The position numbers and the translations under genes were made by a program. 64,000 nucleotides of DNA, taken from positions 2,299,001 through 2,363,000 of the forward strand of contig OY821748.1 in assembly GCA_963682055.1 (NCBI GenBank). Direction: 5' to 3'. Position 1 is the stretch's first letter, and every line of letters starts with the position of its first letter. The stretch is from Primula veris (lineage: Eukaryota; Streptophyta; Magnoliopsida; Ericales; Primulaceae). The notes under the pieces were generated by a model. It saw only the letters and a list, made by a program, of their open reading frames with translations, ran no database searches and was not told where the DNA came from. This document shows positions 35,479 to 48,372 of the stretch, piece after piece.

Positions 35479-37774
35479 TTCTTGATTTATATATATATAT
35501 ATATATAGTTATCAGTTATGTATGTCTCTGTGTATGTGTATATTTAGTGAGAAAGAGAGAGAGAGAGAGAGAGGTTGTATTTTTAGTTATGGTTGATGTT
35601 TTGTGGGAAAAAAAAAAAGATTGGAAAAAATACTAAATTTAACGTATTTAACTATCATAATATTTATAATTCAGGTATCGTCGTTAATTTAGTTGGATGA
35701 AAATTAGTTTTATTTTTTATTTTGGTTATATTATTTGTAATTTGTCTAAATTTAATAATGTATTTTCGAAACATTACGGTTCACAAGTTTTCTACTAAAA
35801 CACATACATATACATACATAATAAGTATATTAGTTTAAAAAATATATTATTTAACTAAATTTTATTTTATTTTATTTTTAAAATAAAAAAATTATATTTT
35901 TTTTATATTTTATCTAAAACGAAAATAAAGTAAGTTTTAGATTTATGACATTCAACCACAAATTATTTGAGATCACGTCACTATTTGAATATTTTCATGA
36001 AAAAACAACAATAAAATTGTTATTTATTTCAAAAAAGTATTCATTTTTTTAAAATAGAATATATATTTGTTAAGTATCTTTAATTTATTTTTATACACAA
36101 ATATCATTTATAATTTACATTATTTGCAATAATATGTATACATGCATTGTATTAGATATATTTTTATACATACATTAATATAACATATATGTGTATATTA
36201 TATACACTAGCGGACCTGCCCGATGGGTGTGAATCCAAAAAAAATATATGTAACCTGTTATGGTAGAATTTTTTACGAAGGGAGGAACAATTAAAATAGT
36301 ACATGTAGGATAGATAACAAATACTTTAATGAAAATAGAGTGAAATTCAGTTTCAGGAGAGAGGGATGGAAGAGAGAGAAATAATTATGTTAGTTTATGA
36401 TTTTAATTATTAAACGTTAGATTAGATAAGAGTAAGAGAAGTTATTTTTTTCTATTTTAAATTTTAAATCATGGAGCAGTTAAGTCTTTGCTATTTTTGT
36501 AATTTCTATAATTATAGGGGTCTTTTAGTAATTAGTTTTTTAAGGCTTCATAAGGGGTCTTCACATAAATTAATAGTAAGATATATATATATATATATAT
36601 ATATGATATAATTATATATTTTTTAATTTATACTAAAATGATACATTTCAAAAAATTAATTGTTAGATTTATACAAGTTACAAAATATATGACCAAAATG
36701 AAAATTGTAACTAATTTTCATCCAACTAATTTAACGCCAGTACCTGAATTGTGAGCATTATGATAGTTCAGTACGTCAATTTAACTTAAAATAAAAAACC
36801 AACCTCATTGGATTTTGTGAGTTTTACACTTTTATATAATGACTTGATTATTTGCAATAAAGAAAAGAATGGTTAAAATGAGAACATTACATACTTTTTA
36901 GTTGCCTTTGTAAAAATGATGCTAATAAAATTGGTACTTAATAATATATAAAAAGTACAAATAATTCAGAATCGAGGAACTAGTAATTAAGGAAATTTAG
37001 AAATGGAAAGAAATACAACAACAAATTGAACACTTTGAGTCGTGATGGTGTGATATTATCGATTTTATTAAATTAAATTACCTTCCCCCAGTTGAATTGA
37101 GTATGAGTATCAAGTGTAATGACTGTTGGTTTATGTAATTTTTTTGTTATTTAAACCTTTCAAGAATAAAGCTTAAACCTCTAACATACAATAAAAAGAT
37201 CAAACACAATATCAGTCTCTTCCATTCGGTCACTAATCGTTAGCTTCATAATAAATAAATAAAAAACGTTAGCTTGATAAACTCAAGGCAATTAAGCATT
37301 TGAACTGTAATATCAATATACTGTATCATTTTTCCATTAATTAACGAGAACTGAGAAGGATCAAAAACATTATTTTTCGGCCCATATGAAAATATTGTAA
37401 AGCCCAAATTCAGTGTTAAATAGGCCCAACTATTCATGGTAAAGCCCAAACTTTACCGTAAAATTGGCCTATTTGATGGGAATTGTTCTGTATTGGAGTT
37501 GTTTCCTAACGAGTTATGAGGTTCTTTTGATTGCATTTTTCAACAATAATGTTTGTAATCGGAAAAAATCTGTGTTTATTCAAGTTAAATTTTAGATTTT
37601 ATTTTTTTTTGTAATAAAGTTTTTAGAATCTCTTAGATAGTAACTCGTTTCAAAGCTCAGCGTTACCGTAGTTAAAGTAGATTGATTTATATGGAAAAAC
37701 TTGTACGAAATTTCCAAAATGAAAATTTTGAACGAAATTTTCGAAAATGAAAAATTTTCGAAAAACTTGTACAA
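35479..37774. other. CYN promoter and intergenic sequence
   Basis: Directly upstream of the CYN ATG lie a TA microsatellite (about 35487-35506) and a GA microsatellite (about 35550-35573). A Helitron lies at 36207-36581, followed by an AT microsatellite (36582-36604). No gene was seen. Confidence 0.5.
36207..36581 (-). mobile_element. Non-autonomous Helitron (375 bp), minus orientation
   Basis: Read on the minus strand it begins TCTTACTATTAATTTATG, preceded by A. It ends CGGGCAGGTCCGCTAG followed by T, with a short hairpin before CTAG. This fits insertion between A and T. No protein is encoded. Confidence 0.75.
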
Positions 37775-39055
37775 TATCTAACAAACACCGGCCCTTTTTG
37801 TCAAACAAGGCTTGACTCTTCAAAGGAAAATAGGCAACTTCGATATTCCCCCTGGCCCCGGCTAGTTTACACTACAAAAAAATACCCAAATAGCGACGGG
37901 ATTAGTGACGGTATTTTTTGTTACGAGCTTATTAGCGACGGTTTTTGTGACGGCTTTGTGACAGTTTAGTCAATTTGCGACAGATTTGTGACAGCTTTTT
38001 AAATTAGCGACAGACTTGTGACAGCTTTTGACTCTCACTAAATCAAACATTATTTTGTAGTGTTAAACGGTTTTGTAACAATTTCCATACTTATTTGTGT
38101 AGTACTATATGACCTTTCTTTGTTAAACTCATGAGGAGGTGAACTAAAAACCAGAGAGGAGTCGCTTTGCTTAATTATAACGTATGGGAACTAAAATCGT
38201 ATTCCAATTTTTTATTATGTTGATGATAGCTTTGTTCATTGAGTAGGCTCAAGGAGACTAAGGATTGGTGTGGTTAAATTTTATGAAACAAACAATTATT
38301 TTGTGGAGTTGTAGTACTTTTTTGTGTATGTTAGTTTCCTCTTTCAAGGGATCCTTTTTCTTGTTTATTACAGTATCGTGATGCTATATATATGTCGTAT
38401 ATATCAAACTTGGCATTGATGAATCAGTTTCTTTGTACAGGTACCCTATAACATTCGTTTTACTAACTCAGTATATCCTCATGGGAAAAGCTGATTCTTT
38501 TCTCGAAATAGCTAAAATAGAGTTTTTTTACGACCAAGCACCTGAAGGAATGAAGTGCTCGGGGGACTAATACTAGTAATTGTTTTAGCGTTTAATTTCC
38601 CCTAAAGAAGGAGGCTATTTTCCGAAATAATGGTATTTTTATTATGAACTCTGAAATTGATAACGAAAAAGCTAAAAATAATCGACCAAACATAGATTTT
38701 TTCTTTTCAATTTTTCCTAATTTTATAGCCAAAATCTAGCTTTCAAAAAGCCATAAAAGCGAACATACCAAAGCACCCACCCTTTTTTCGTAGCAAAAAA
38801 GCTAAAAACAATGGAAAAAAGCTTGTACAAACACACATTTATAAGTAGCTTCCAGCTTAGCTCGACAATTCTCGCGTATAATTAACCAAGCTGGAGCATG
38901 GTCATGGGTGGATCTTAAACAACCTGAATGCTTTCTCATTTTGATTATTACTATGGGATCTATTCGATTTTAGACTTGTTGAACTTCTTTTTCGTTTTGA
39001 TCGTGGTAAAGTACTATGTCTATTAGGTTGACGTTTCAGATTCGATGTTTCGGCA
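37775..39055 (+). pseudogene. Broken NPF/PTR transporter copy (exons 5-6 remnants)
   Basis: The stretch 37775-37869 matches the NPF exon 5 segment coding LFVKQGTTLQRN...PPASL of the gene at 48.4 kb. It resumes after a MITE at 38066-38277 through CVVLYDR to RLKVAKDHG, with frameshifts and stops. A decayed exon 6 begins after an intact TACAG acceptor at 38441 with the FILMG-ADSFLE-AKIEFFYDQAPEGMK segment (to about 38570). About 270 bp of foreign sequence follows. Homology resumes at about 38845-39055 through WILNNLN with several stops. Exons 1-4 are absent. It is closer to the first intact NPF gene than to the second. It cannot encode a transporter. Confidence 0.85.
37870..38062. mobile_element. 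CACTA-type MITE (193 bp) inserted in the NPF pseudogene
   Basis: Starts CACTACAAAAAAATACCC and ends ATTATTTTGTAGTG. It is flanked by the 3-bp direct repeat TTA (37867-37869 and 38063-38065), the CACTA target size. Internally it repeats GCGAC(A/G)G and GTGAC(A/G)GCTTT motifs. The insertion splits the NPF exon 5 homology exactly at the duplicated TTA. Confidence 0.88.
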
Positions 39056-41747
39056 TACCAAGCCTGGTTGATAGAATGTTATGAAAGGATTTTGTGCAGG
39101 TCTCTAATGAAGTTTGCTTTATGCTTGCGACCAAAAGGTCAGAAGAAAAAAATAGTTCATTTGCTATACCTTTTTTCTTATGAAAATGTCAATTCACAAT
39201 CATTTGTTAAAAGGAAAAGAAATTATTATTAATTAGTACACTATATGCATGAGCTTTCTTTATGTTCAGATTAATTTCTATTTCACGTAGAGTCATATAT
39301 ATAGGGACCAAATGGATCGAACTGCATGTCTAATTAGGCACAACATTATTATCTTTCGATCATATACTTGTCACATGTGAGAATCTATACGAACTTGGTT
39401 GTAGAAGATATGTACCTTGGCTATTTGGCTATTTTAATTGGTTTATTTAAGTTTCTTTAGAAAAGTAATATTTTGTTGGGTTGTTGATCAAATATTCAAC
39501 AACTTCTATATTTTTTGCATTTTTGTTACTGGCTAGCACGCATGCCAGAGTTAAATGATCAAACAAATTAATCAAATGCCGTAAATATTGAAAGTCGTTA
39601 ACTTGTTGTCATGAGTATTATATATTAAGTTAATGTATATTCCAATGCCCTCTCAATCTTTATTCTTTAATAAGCGGTATAGTTGACTAGCCAATCCATT
39701 TTAGACAAACAAATTTATGATGTTATTTATACCTAATTCTATCCTTTCCTTTTTTTTTATTGCCATTCATAATAATTTTGTTAACTTTTTAATGTTAAAT
39801 AGTGACAAATCATCGTTTAAAAAGATATTAAATGACGCATATGCATCTTAAATTTAATAATCACATTAGTTTCACGTTAACAATGTTATCAATTTTTAAT
39901 TAACAATTTTTCTTTTATTTTACTGGTCACTATTATTATGGGAAGAATTTATAGTAGATAATGATGTTAATTGTGTGATGTGTTTGTCATGTCAGCAGTT
40001 ACAAACATTAAAAATATTTTTAACTTTAACAACTTTTTTAACATTTATAAAGATAACACATAGTTTAACGTAACTAATGAAGAAAAAAAAAATATTGTTA
40101 ATTAACTATTTTAATTAATCATAAAAATAACAACATTATTAAAGATGCTCTTGTTATCAATAATTTAGTTTTTATTACTAGTATTTTAAACGTTTAAGAT
40201 GCCTCAATTTTGCTTCTAGAAAGAGTTGAATTTTCAACCTCTATGATCACTTGAGCATTTATTAACCTAGACAGTATTATATGTAATCATATCTCATCTC
40301 TATCCAGGTTAAATTATTTTTGTAACCCAATCAAACCATGCAAGACTAATTTCTCTTAACAATCTAGAGATAATCATTAATTAGTACATAAAAACGTATT
40401 TAATTTTTAAAAATTTAAATTTTTAAATCTTAATTATGATTTGGTACATATAATGTAGCATCATGCAACATCAAAGTTGAAAACAACTAGTAAACATGTA
40501 TAGCATCGTGTAGTGGCACCATGTAACATATGTATTAATCTTTAAAAAAAATTGACATATAAACGTTTTGATAATTAAGTAACACTCATATGTATCTTTT
40601 CATAATTTTCTCGTAAATCTATCATATGTTGGAAAAACAATTAATTTGCATAAACAAGTATTCTTTAATTCGAGTTAGAAAGTAACCAATCCATTATTTG
40701 GTTACCTTATTGATTTTTAGGATGTCTAGCTTTTCACCTTTTGTTTCCTGCTGAAAGCTGGTTTCAGAAGATATATTGTTTATGAGCCTGATCGACTGAA
40801 TCATATATCACAAGTTTGCTTGTTCTCATATATATAAACTTATAAATATACTTTCACATACACCAACCCTCCATGTTTTGGGATAATCCACTTGATATAC
40901 ATAAACTCCTATGTATATATACATCACGGGCAGAACCAGGGATGGTAAGTGGGTGCTATCGTCATCCTAAAAATTTTAAAAATATTTTTTTTATAAAAAA
41001 AAAAATAGAAATTTAAGCTTTTATACATTAATACCACTCAAATGAACAAATAGTAACTTGGTTCAAATGGTAAACATAAAGTTTTCGGCGCTATTTTGAA
41101 ACTTGTGACTATTTTTTTCTCTTTATTTAATTAACATTAGTTTATTGTTTGACTTCTCTATTAATTAATTATTACAATATTTTATAAATAAATGTTTTTT
41201 TGTAGTTTCATAGTCATATTAAAACAAAATTTAAACTAATAAATTCGTATTTATAGTCAATTTTTCTGTATCGTTTGAAATTTTAGATCAATGGACAAGT
41301 CGGATAAATTTTAAACTCTAGTTTTTTTTTATACCGTTTATAGTTATTGTACTAACAAATTTTTTTTAACTTATTAAATTTTTAAATCAATGAACAAGTC
41401 ATCTAATTTTAAACTCCTGATTTTTTTATTTTTTTATACCGTTTATTATTATTATACTAAAAAAAATATTAATAACCACCCCTAATTGAATATTGGTGCA
41501 TGTGCATGTCAGATCCATTTCTGATGTACATTATTTCTAACATTTCCAGTAGAAAAATAAGTAAAGTGAAATTCAAAGTTTCAACGGGTAGCCAGACCTT
41601 TAAAAGTCTAGAAGCTTTGAATTTTGAAAGTTGAAGTCAACCCAGATCTTCTTTTTAATTGGTTTGAAACTTCATGATATAAAATCAATAAAATTCAACT
41701 GTATAAATTTCAATGAAAAGGACCTAAAGCTGAGGTACCCAACACAT
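39056..41747. other. Intergenic, no gene seen
   Basis: AT-rich sequence. About 40926-41520 shows hAT-like borders (GGGCAGAACCAGGGATGG on the left; CAGATCCATTTCTGATG on the right) and an internal GGTTCAAATGGTAAACAT stretch, but no direct target duplication. Nothing coding is recognised. Confidence 0.4.
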
Positions 41748-41940
41748 CGCTACAAACTAAAATTTAATTCAGTTAGAATTAAAAACTGTCACAAGTCTAT
41801 TATTAATTTAAAAATTTGTCACAAATCTGTCGTAAATTGACTAAACTATCACAAAGCCGTCATAAAAACCGTCGCTAATAAGCTCGTAACAAAAAATACC
41901 ATCATTAATCCCGTCGTTATTTAGTTATTTTTTTTTAGTG
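41748..41940. mobile_element. Second copy of the 193-bp CACTA-type MITE
   Basis: Same family and same length as 37870-38062, in reverse orientation. It ends with decayed termini (CGCTACAAAC and TTTTTTTTAGTG). The 3-bp direct repeat CAT flanks it (41745-41747 and 41941-41943). Internal identity includes GCTCGTAACAAAAAATACC and the repeated GTCGCTAAT/GACAGATTTGTGACA motifs. Confidence 0.85.
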
Positions 41941-42454
41941 CATAAAGGCGATTATATTAATATATAATAGATTATATTAGTCGATAGTAGATTCCGTTAA
42001 AGTCTTGATTATACACTGGTTTTGTGGACTAAGTACCAAAATGGTATTCCAGTTGAAATTTCCTAAGTTTGTAGGGTTAGATAATCGTTTTTTCTATATG
42101 CATTTGTAATTATTTTTCAATTTTTTTTAAGTTAAAGTACTATTTTAATTCTAATTTATTTATAAAAATCTGTAAAATTTGATCTTTTATATAATTTTTT
42201 GTTATTTATTAATATTACTATCTTTTAAATTGTCAAACAAATAATTAAACATTAAAAAATACTATATAAAAGGTCAATTTTTTTAATTTTTTTAAGCAAA
42301 CACTTTAGAAATAATATAATACGCTGATTTATATAAAAAAAATCAAAAAATAATTACGAATACATATGAAAAAATCGATGACCTTACCAAAACTTGATCA
42401 TACGAACTTGCAAAAATTTGCTCCACTTTATAAAATATTGCAACTTTGACCAAG

Positions 42455-42490
<36 letters not shown>

Positions 42491-42683
42491 TTTTTTTTTT
42501 AATTTTCCGATGTGGATATGTGTAAATTTTCTTTATACGTAATTTCAATTAAAACGTGTATTTTAATCTCAAATATATGAATGGTGAGTTGGTGACAATT
42601 GTTACTTTAAATGGTTGGAAGGTATTGTCAGATAAAAAATTATTTTTTTGGTGGGTTTCTAGTGGTGGAAATTTTATTTTTTT

Positions 42684-42727
42684 CAGATTCGGTCTTAACT
42701 ATTTGCACATATTTAAGACCGAATCTG
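42684..42727. repeat. Perfect 15-bp hairpin
   Basis: CAGATTCGGTCTTAA at 42684-42698 pairs perfectly with TTAAGACCGAATCTG at 42713-42727 around a 14-nt loop. It is not at the end of a recognised gene and has no clear element around it. Confidence 0.7.
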
Positions 42728-42875
42728 GGTATCGTAAGTGATAAAAAACTGAGCACACGACCCCATTTGTAGTTCATTCAAGATATATAAGTTTTTTAGA
42801 TCATCATTCATATGGACCTTTAAGCCATTTCAAAAAAATGGATTTAAGGAAAAGCAATGTGAAACAGACCAAATA

Positions 42876-43493
42876 CAGTAGAAACTCGATAAATTAATAC
42901 TCGATTATTTAATAAACTCTCTAAGATAATATTTTTGGCCGGTCCCGACTCGGGGATAGTGTGCTAAATTAATAATTCGCTAAAATTATAAGATAATACA
43001 TTTTTGATAATTTCTTTAGACCCCATATAAAATATAAATTAATAATTCCTTATATATAACATATTACATGAATGATTTACGAAGTTTTCTTGAAAAATGA
43101 CTCAATTGTCTTTTGTTTTTTGTTGAAATCAATTTCCCCTTAAATCTCGTCTCTAATTTTCCTTAGCATGGTAAGAACTTCTGGTGTTGTTTTCTCATAG
43201 CTCGACAAGAAATTGTTCAATGTGTATGCATTTGATATACATGCATTGAAACTATTCATAACTCATACTTATTTGATATACATGCATTGGAACTCTTTAT
43301 TTTACTAAGGTTAATTGTACAATAATTAAGTGAAAGCTTGAAAGGTGTTTGTAAACTAAGTATTTTACTATAAATTAATAAAATATTAATTAATATATAA
43401 ATTAATAATTATTAATTTATCAATTAATTAATAACTCTTTTAATTAATAAATTTTGATGGTCTCAAGTGTATTATTTTATAGAATTTCTACTG
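42876..43493. mobile_element. Emigrant/Lemi1-like (pogo-type) MITE, 618 bp
   Basis: Inverted ends CAGTAGAAACTCGATAAATT and (reverse) CAGTAGAAATTCTATAAAAT are flanked by TA on both sides. The sequence matches the Emigrant/Lemi1 type of plant pogo-like MITE (CAGTAAAACCTCTATAAATT). Near both ends there are many TTAATTAATAA runs. No transposase is present. Confidence 0.8.
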
Positions 43494-44021
43494 TAAGTCG
43501 ATTTCTGGAGAACTCAGGGATCAAATTAGTGTTTCCTTTCAGTAATTCAAGGACTATTAATTTGCCAACACTCAACAAAAAACAAAGAGATGAACTTTAA
43601 TTTAGTTGACCACGTAAAAAAAGACTGCTGAGTATCAAATTTATTACATGCACCAATAGTAGCTACTATAGAAAGTGGAAAGGGGAACTGATATAGAAAA
43701 CAAAAAATGAAGAGATTTAATTACAAAGAACAGGACAGATGGTTTGATATGTCCAAAAAGTCTCGTAAAATAGGGTCTACCAAATTATCATGTATGCCAA
43801 ATTAATTCAGCCAGGTTGTTCTACAACTTGTTGATATTTATATGACGTGCTTATCATTTATTAGCATGACGTCTCGAACTTATTCATAAATGAAACTATT
43901 TAGCAATATTAGAGGACTAGCTAGAAGACTCTGCATAATTGCAGAGTTTCTATAAGACATGTTTACTACTATTATAGATGAGAAGTTTAGAAACTAGCTC
44001 ATAAATTTTTTTTGAAGGAGG

Positions 44022-44146
44022 TGTTCCTGATTGTGTTTTACATAGTCAGAAAAATTGTGTTTAGGTTTAGACTGTCTGATCTTTTGATCGGACGGTTCAG
44101 ACAAAAACACAGTTTTACTGATTGTGTAAAACACAGTCAGATACCC
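44022..44146. repeat. Long near-perfect inverted repeat (about 60-bp arms)
   Basis: The left arm TCCTGATTGTGTTTTACATA (from 44024) pairs with the right arm ending TGTGTAAAACACAGTCAGATA. The central CTGATCTTTTGATCGG makes almost no loop. The RNA would fold into one long hairpin. A MITE is the simplest explanation; a small-RNA precursor is possible. Confidence 0.65.
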
Positions 44147-44949
44147 TTTTTTTCAATTTCTATAGCAATTGTGGAAAATTTATATCTATCATAAATGATA
44201 AGTAAATAGCCCTATTCATGCAATGACTTTATCTCTCATTGAATTCTAATCTCAATATCTCATTTTTATAACCCCTTTTGTATATCTTTCATAAACTCTA
44301 GATACTAAATAAATTAATAGACATGGAATTGGAGTTCTTTCCATTTGGAGTTGTTAATATTGGGTCCTTTGTTAAGATAATTCAGTTATATATATTGTTA
44401 CTATTTGAGATAGATACCATATATCATTGTTCAAGTTTATTTACTCATTGAACGAGTGTGTTGCTCATTTTGTTTAGTTAATACAAGCTATATGCAATTC
44501 AACCCCAAGTAATCTACCTATGTTCAAGATGACCTAGCTTTAATTTTGTATGAAAATATAATAATTGTTTTAAAAAATCGGATTTTTAGATTATTTGCTG
44601 CAAAGAAAAATACGGAATCTAAAAATGTATTTAAGATAATTAGTTGTCTGATAAAGAAAATACGTAAAATAAGTAGAAGTGGTCACTATTCTATTATCTA
44701 TATAGTGTCCTCACTACCCTTACATGAAAGGTAAGAAAGTGTAAGACACGTGTGCATATATAACATCACCGCGGTTTCTTTAGTCTCAGAATTTACTAAT
44801 TTTAGTTACATTACACAATTTAATGTAGCAACTCCGTTCCTAATTTTGTGGTCACCCACTTTGTAAATGCTACATTTGTGTAAACATGTCGACAAGAAGT
44901 TGCAAAACATTAACTCATTGACATAACAAGTCAAATATATATATATACA

Positions 44950-45925
44950 CGGGTGTGGGTTAGGATCGGAAACCGATTCGTGGATCTTAATATATATCCC
45001 GACCTGATACAATTTTTGAAAGTAAAAAAATATTCTGATCCTGACCCGACAAAAGACGGGACCCGATTATTTCGGAATCCCATTGAGTCGGGATAGGGTT
45101 ATCCCGGCATATTTTTTTATTTTTTTCACCAGGTGATTTTTTTGATAAAAGAAAAACTTTATTGAAATAAGTTTGACTTTTATTTATTTATGGTTGTCTA
45201 AACATGATAAACAGTAAATGTAGAAAAAGGTCACCAATTATCAAAAATAGAGGTGGAAATTAACAGAGAGTGGAAAAAATTAAAATTTAATAAATAAAAC
45301 TTGGTGTTATTCGCACATTTAACAACTATAATACTAAATTAGATACAAGATATATTATTATAGTTATAATTTGTAAAGTCGGAAAAAGGTTATGCATTTT
45401 TTTTTCTTTGAACGTATTTTGTAAAAAATAACAAAATTAATTTCTTAAGTTATATATTTTCATTTGACTTTTATCTTCAATTCAAAACTACAAATGTAAA
45501 AAAAGTATGAGACTTATTTAACATACAAGATTCCAATAGGTTAATAATATTATAAAGAGTAAAGTATTTTATTAATATTAATTTAATCCATTGAATAATT
45601 TTTAAAAATAAAATAAAATAAGTGCCCATATTTTAATATATATTTTTTATAAAATTAGAATAATACTCCTATTATTTTAGTAAAACTAAATTTAGAGCAA
45701 AAGAATAATTGATACTAATTATTGGGATCTCTGATTCATTTAACTCATAAATAAATTCTTAACATATTGTTAGTGTGGTATTAAAAAAAACATTTTTTTT
45801 AAAATCGAGTCGGGTCGGGATTCATCCCTACACACACGATCCCTATCCGAAAATAGTCGGGTCGGAACAAATCTTAATTTTTTCGGGACGGGACAAGTTC
45901 GGGTTGGGTGCGGAATGCGTGATGT
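44950..45925. repeat. Element with inverted GGGTCGGG-type ends
   Basis: The left part has CCTGACCCGAC...GACCCGATTATTTCGGAATCCC (about 45037-45080). The right part has the complementary order GATCCCTATCCGAAAATAGTCGGGTCGG (about 45838-45866), with more CGGG(T/A)CGGG motifs on both sides. The middle is AT-rich and noncoding. Borders and class are undetermined. Confidence 0.5.
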
Positions 45926-46915
45926 TGGAAAGAATATCAGTCCACCTAAACAATAAACTAAGTTCTTTTTTGAAATGGATAATATTTAAGTAGTCGATCT
46001 ATGGCAAAAATTTCGATTTAGATCGTATGTTTGTCTACATAAAGAATCAAGAGAGGATGAAACGAATCTACAAATTAAGAAGTTCCGTTGTTTCTCGATG
46101 TCTAATACTAAATTAGTAAATTGTTTACACTAGGGCATGGGTGATGTTTTTGTTCTCATTAATACATAATCGTTTTATAAGATTGGACTATTATAAACAA
46201 GTTGCAATTTCTGAATATAGAATAAGAGCTGGTTAATTTATACATACTTCAAAAAAGAAACGAAACAAGCACTTGGTTCCAAATCAAAATTAGAGGGACT
46301 TTTTTTTAATAGTTTGTACAGAAAATTTGGAATCAATAAAGAAGCTAAATACATATGAACGTTCTTGATTTTATTTCTTGAACAAAAATGTTAAGTTAAA
46401 TAGGCATAAAAAGGATCTGCCGTGCAAAAACTGATCTGTCTCGATTATTCCTAGAGGCTAGACCCACATGCAAATATCACTAACATGTTTAAATTACCTA
46501 TTGGTACACATATACTTGCAAATTAAATGGATTTTAGTTTTGTATCCTTGTAAGTTATCTAAAACCTTGCAAGCATTAATTGTCGTTTTCTTCAAAATTT
46601 ACTCTTTTGTATCCTTGCAACTGTCCTAAAATTTGCTATCAAATTAAGTTGTTCCTATTATGCAAAAAACTATATATACATAATACATACGAGCTCAAAA
46701 CTTTATTTCCACGTGTTTGAGCGTGACCATGTTACGTAGTATTATTTGAGATAGTGGTATAATTAATAATAATTTATGGTACATATTATATTGCTTTTGT
46801 TTTTGACTGAAATACTATTGGTTTGAGGTTTCTACCACATAGACATAGGTTCCCTAACGTGAGACGTGAGCTAGTGTTGTGGCATAGAGTGTGGTAGTAC
46901 TAAACATATACATTA

Positions 46916-47215
46916 ACCCGTAAACGATATACACGTGTCGTGTGTGATACGTTATAAATTGTGATGATGATACAAATATATAGTAAAAAGAAAAAAGGAT
47001 ATAAGAAAAAAATTTGATATAAATTATAATGATGGTATAAATATTTAGAGAAAAAAATATAAGATATAAGAAATTTTGCGGGCTTAAAAAGTGGTTAAAG
47101 ATAGAGAAAAAATGTAATTAGTTTTTATTTTTATATTTTTTATGAAAGTAGTTAATATGAAGAAAAAAATATAAGAGTAATTTTTTTTTTAAATGGTTAA
47201 ATTGGAAAGACTCAA
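46916..47215 (-). mobile_element. Decayed Helitron-like fragment
   Basis: Read on the minus strand, the sequence parallels the Helitron at 27811-28127: ACTACTTTCATAAAAAATATA, AAAACTAATTACA, TTTCTTATATC, ATCATCACAATTTATA, then CACACGACACGTGTATATCG. The CTAG end is not preserved and the 5' TC end is not found. Confidence 0.5.
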
Positions 47216-48229
47216 TTTTTTTTAAATTCTTTTGTATTACGCTACATATGCACTAATGAATATATGACTTTGTTGACAATTCTACGTTTCTCATCTAAAA
47301 GAAAAGCAATAAATGAATCTACAAATTTGGAAGTCATGATAGATTTTCCTTTATAAGAAAATCAGAATATCAGAAAAATATAGCTCAATAATAAAGCTAA
47401 TATGAGATTGATCAATATAGATCAATAAAATGTAATTTAAAATATGTGGCTTGTTTGTGAGAAGTCCCCCCTTTCATTTCCTAGCTATGATGTGTATATA
47501 GGTAAACCACAATTTCATTAAACAATAATACTTTATTCCTTCCAATTTAATTATTCATTATAAAAATGCGTACAATTTTAATCGGTTTATAACTTATATC
47601 AACATTGTTGAAATCAATTTTTTTAAAATTTAATCATAAAATTTAACATTTGAACTATATTATCAATTTTTGAAAATGTTCATTCCGATAATTTTGATAC
47701 AAGTTCTTAACCGGTCAAAATTACACGTAGTTTCGTAATGGATAATTAAATAATATCGACTGTTTTTCCCTTTCATTTCCTAGCTATATGATGCCATTCA
47801 ACTACACATGATGTATCTAATTTATGGGATAATATTTTTATGTAACATGTAATACCAATACCACCTTACTGTCCTCTCCTTTTCTCTAATAAGTTCGTGT
47901 ATATGTATGCAAATTGCAAATTGCAAACTGTATCAATCATGTTTGAATTTTCATTTCTAAATTTATATTCTCAGAATAGATGATCAGTGTTTTTGGTTTT
48001 GGATAATTTCAGATTATATTTTATCCGATATTTATTTCCCAATCATAAATTACAACTACCAAGTGCATTTGAGTCATTTCAGCTATTATTCTTCTACTTA
48101 TATTTTTCCAGAATTACATGAGCTGAAAACTTATTATATACTCCGTATACTACTAGTACATATATCACAGGACAACCAGAAACAATATTCAAACAATTAA
48201 CCAACCTAAGCCAAGTCAAATGAAAATTC

Positions 48230-48237
48230 TATAAATA
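48230..48237 (+). promoter_or_regulatory. TATA box of the first NPF gene
   Basis: TATAAATA lies 136 bp upstream of the ATG at 48373 (143 bp counting from its own first base). The leader region downstream (around TTTCCCAGTGGC) is conserved at the second NPF gene, where this TATA is replaced by TTTTAATTTA. Confidence 0.55.
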
Positions 48238-48372
48238 AACATACTCTCACTTGTTAGTTTCCCAGTGGCAGTACCCAAATCTACTTTCTAAGAATAAAAC
48301 AAAAAAATAACACAACCTGCAAGTTTAAAGGAATATACTTAAAAGGGAGAGAAAGTGAGAGAGAAAGAGATA

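Larger units (their letters stand above)
41944..48229. other. Gene-poor stretch with several small repeats
   Basis: No gene is supported over about 6.3 kb. It holds a TA microsatellite (about 42455-42485), a perfect hairpin, an Emigrant-like MITE, a 125-bp inverted repeat, a GGGTCGGG inverted-repeat element and a decayed Helitron (separate entries). The rest is plain AT-rich sequence. Confidence 0.5.

Noticed and set aside
37870..41940. One large 4-kb CACTA transposon using both ends
   Set aside because: Flanks TTA and CAT do not match each other. Each end pairs with its own nearby partner and own 3-bp duplication, giving two separate 193-bp elements.
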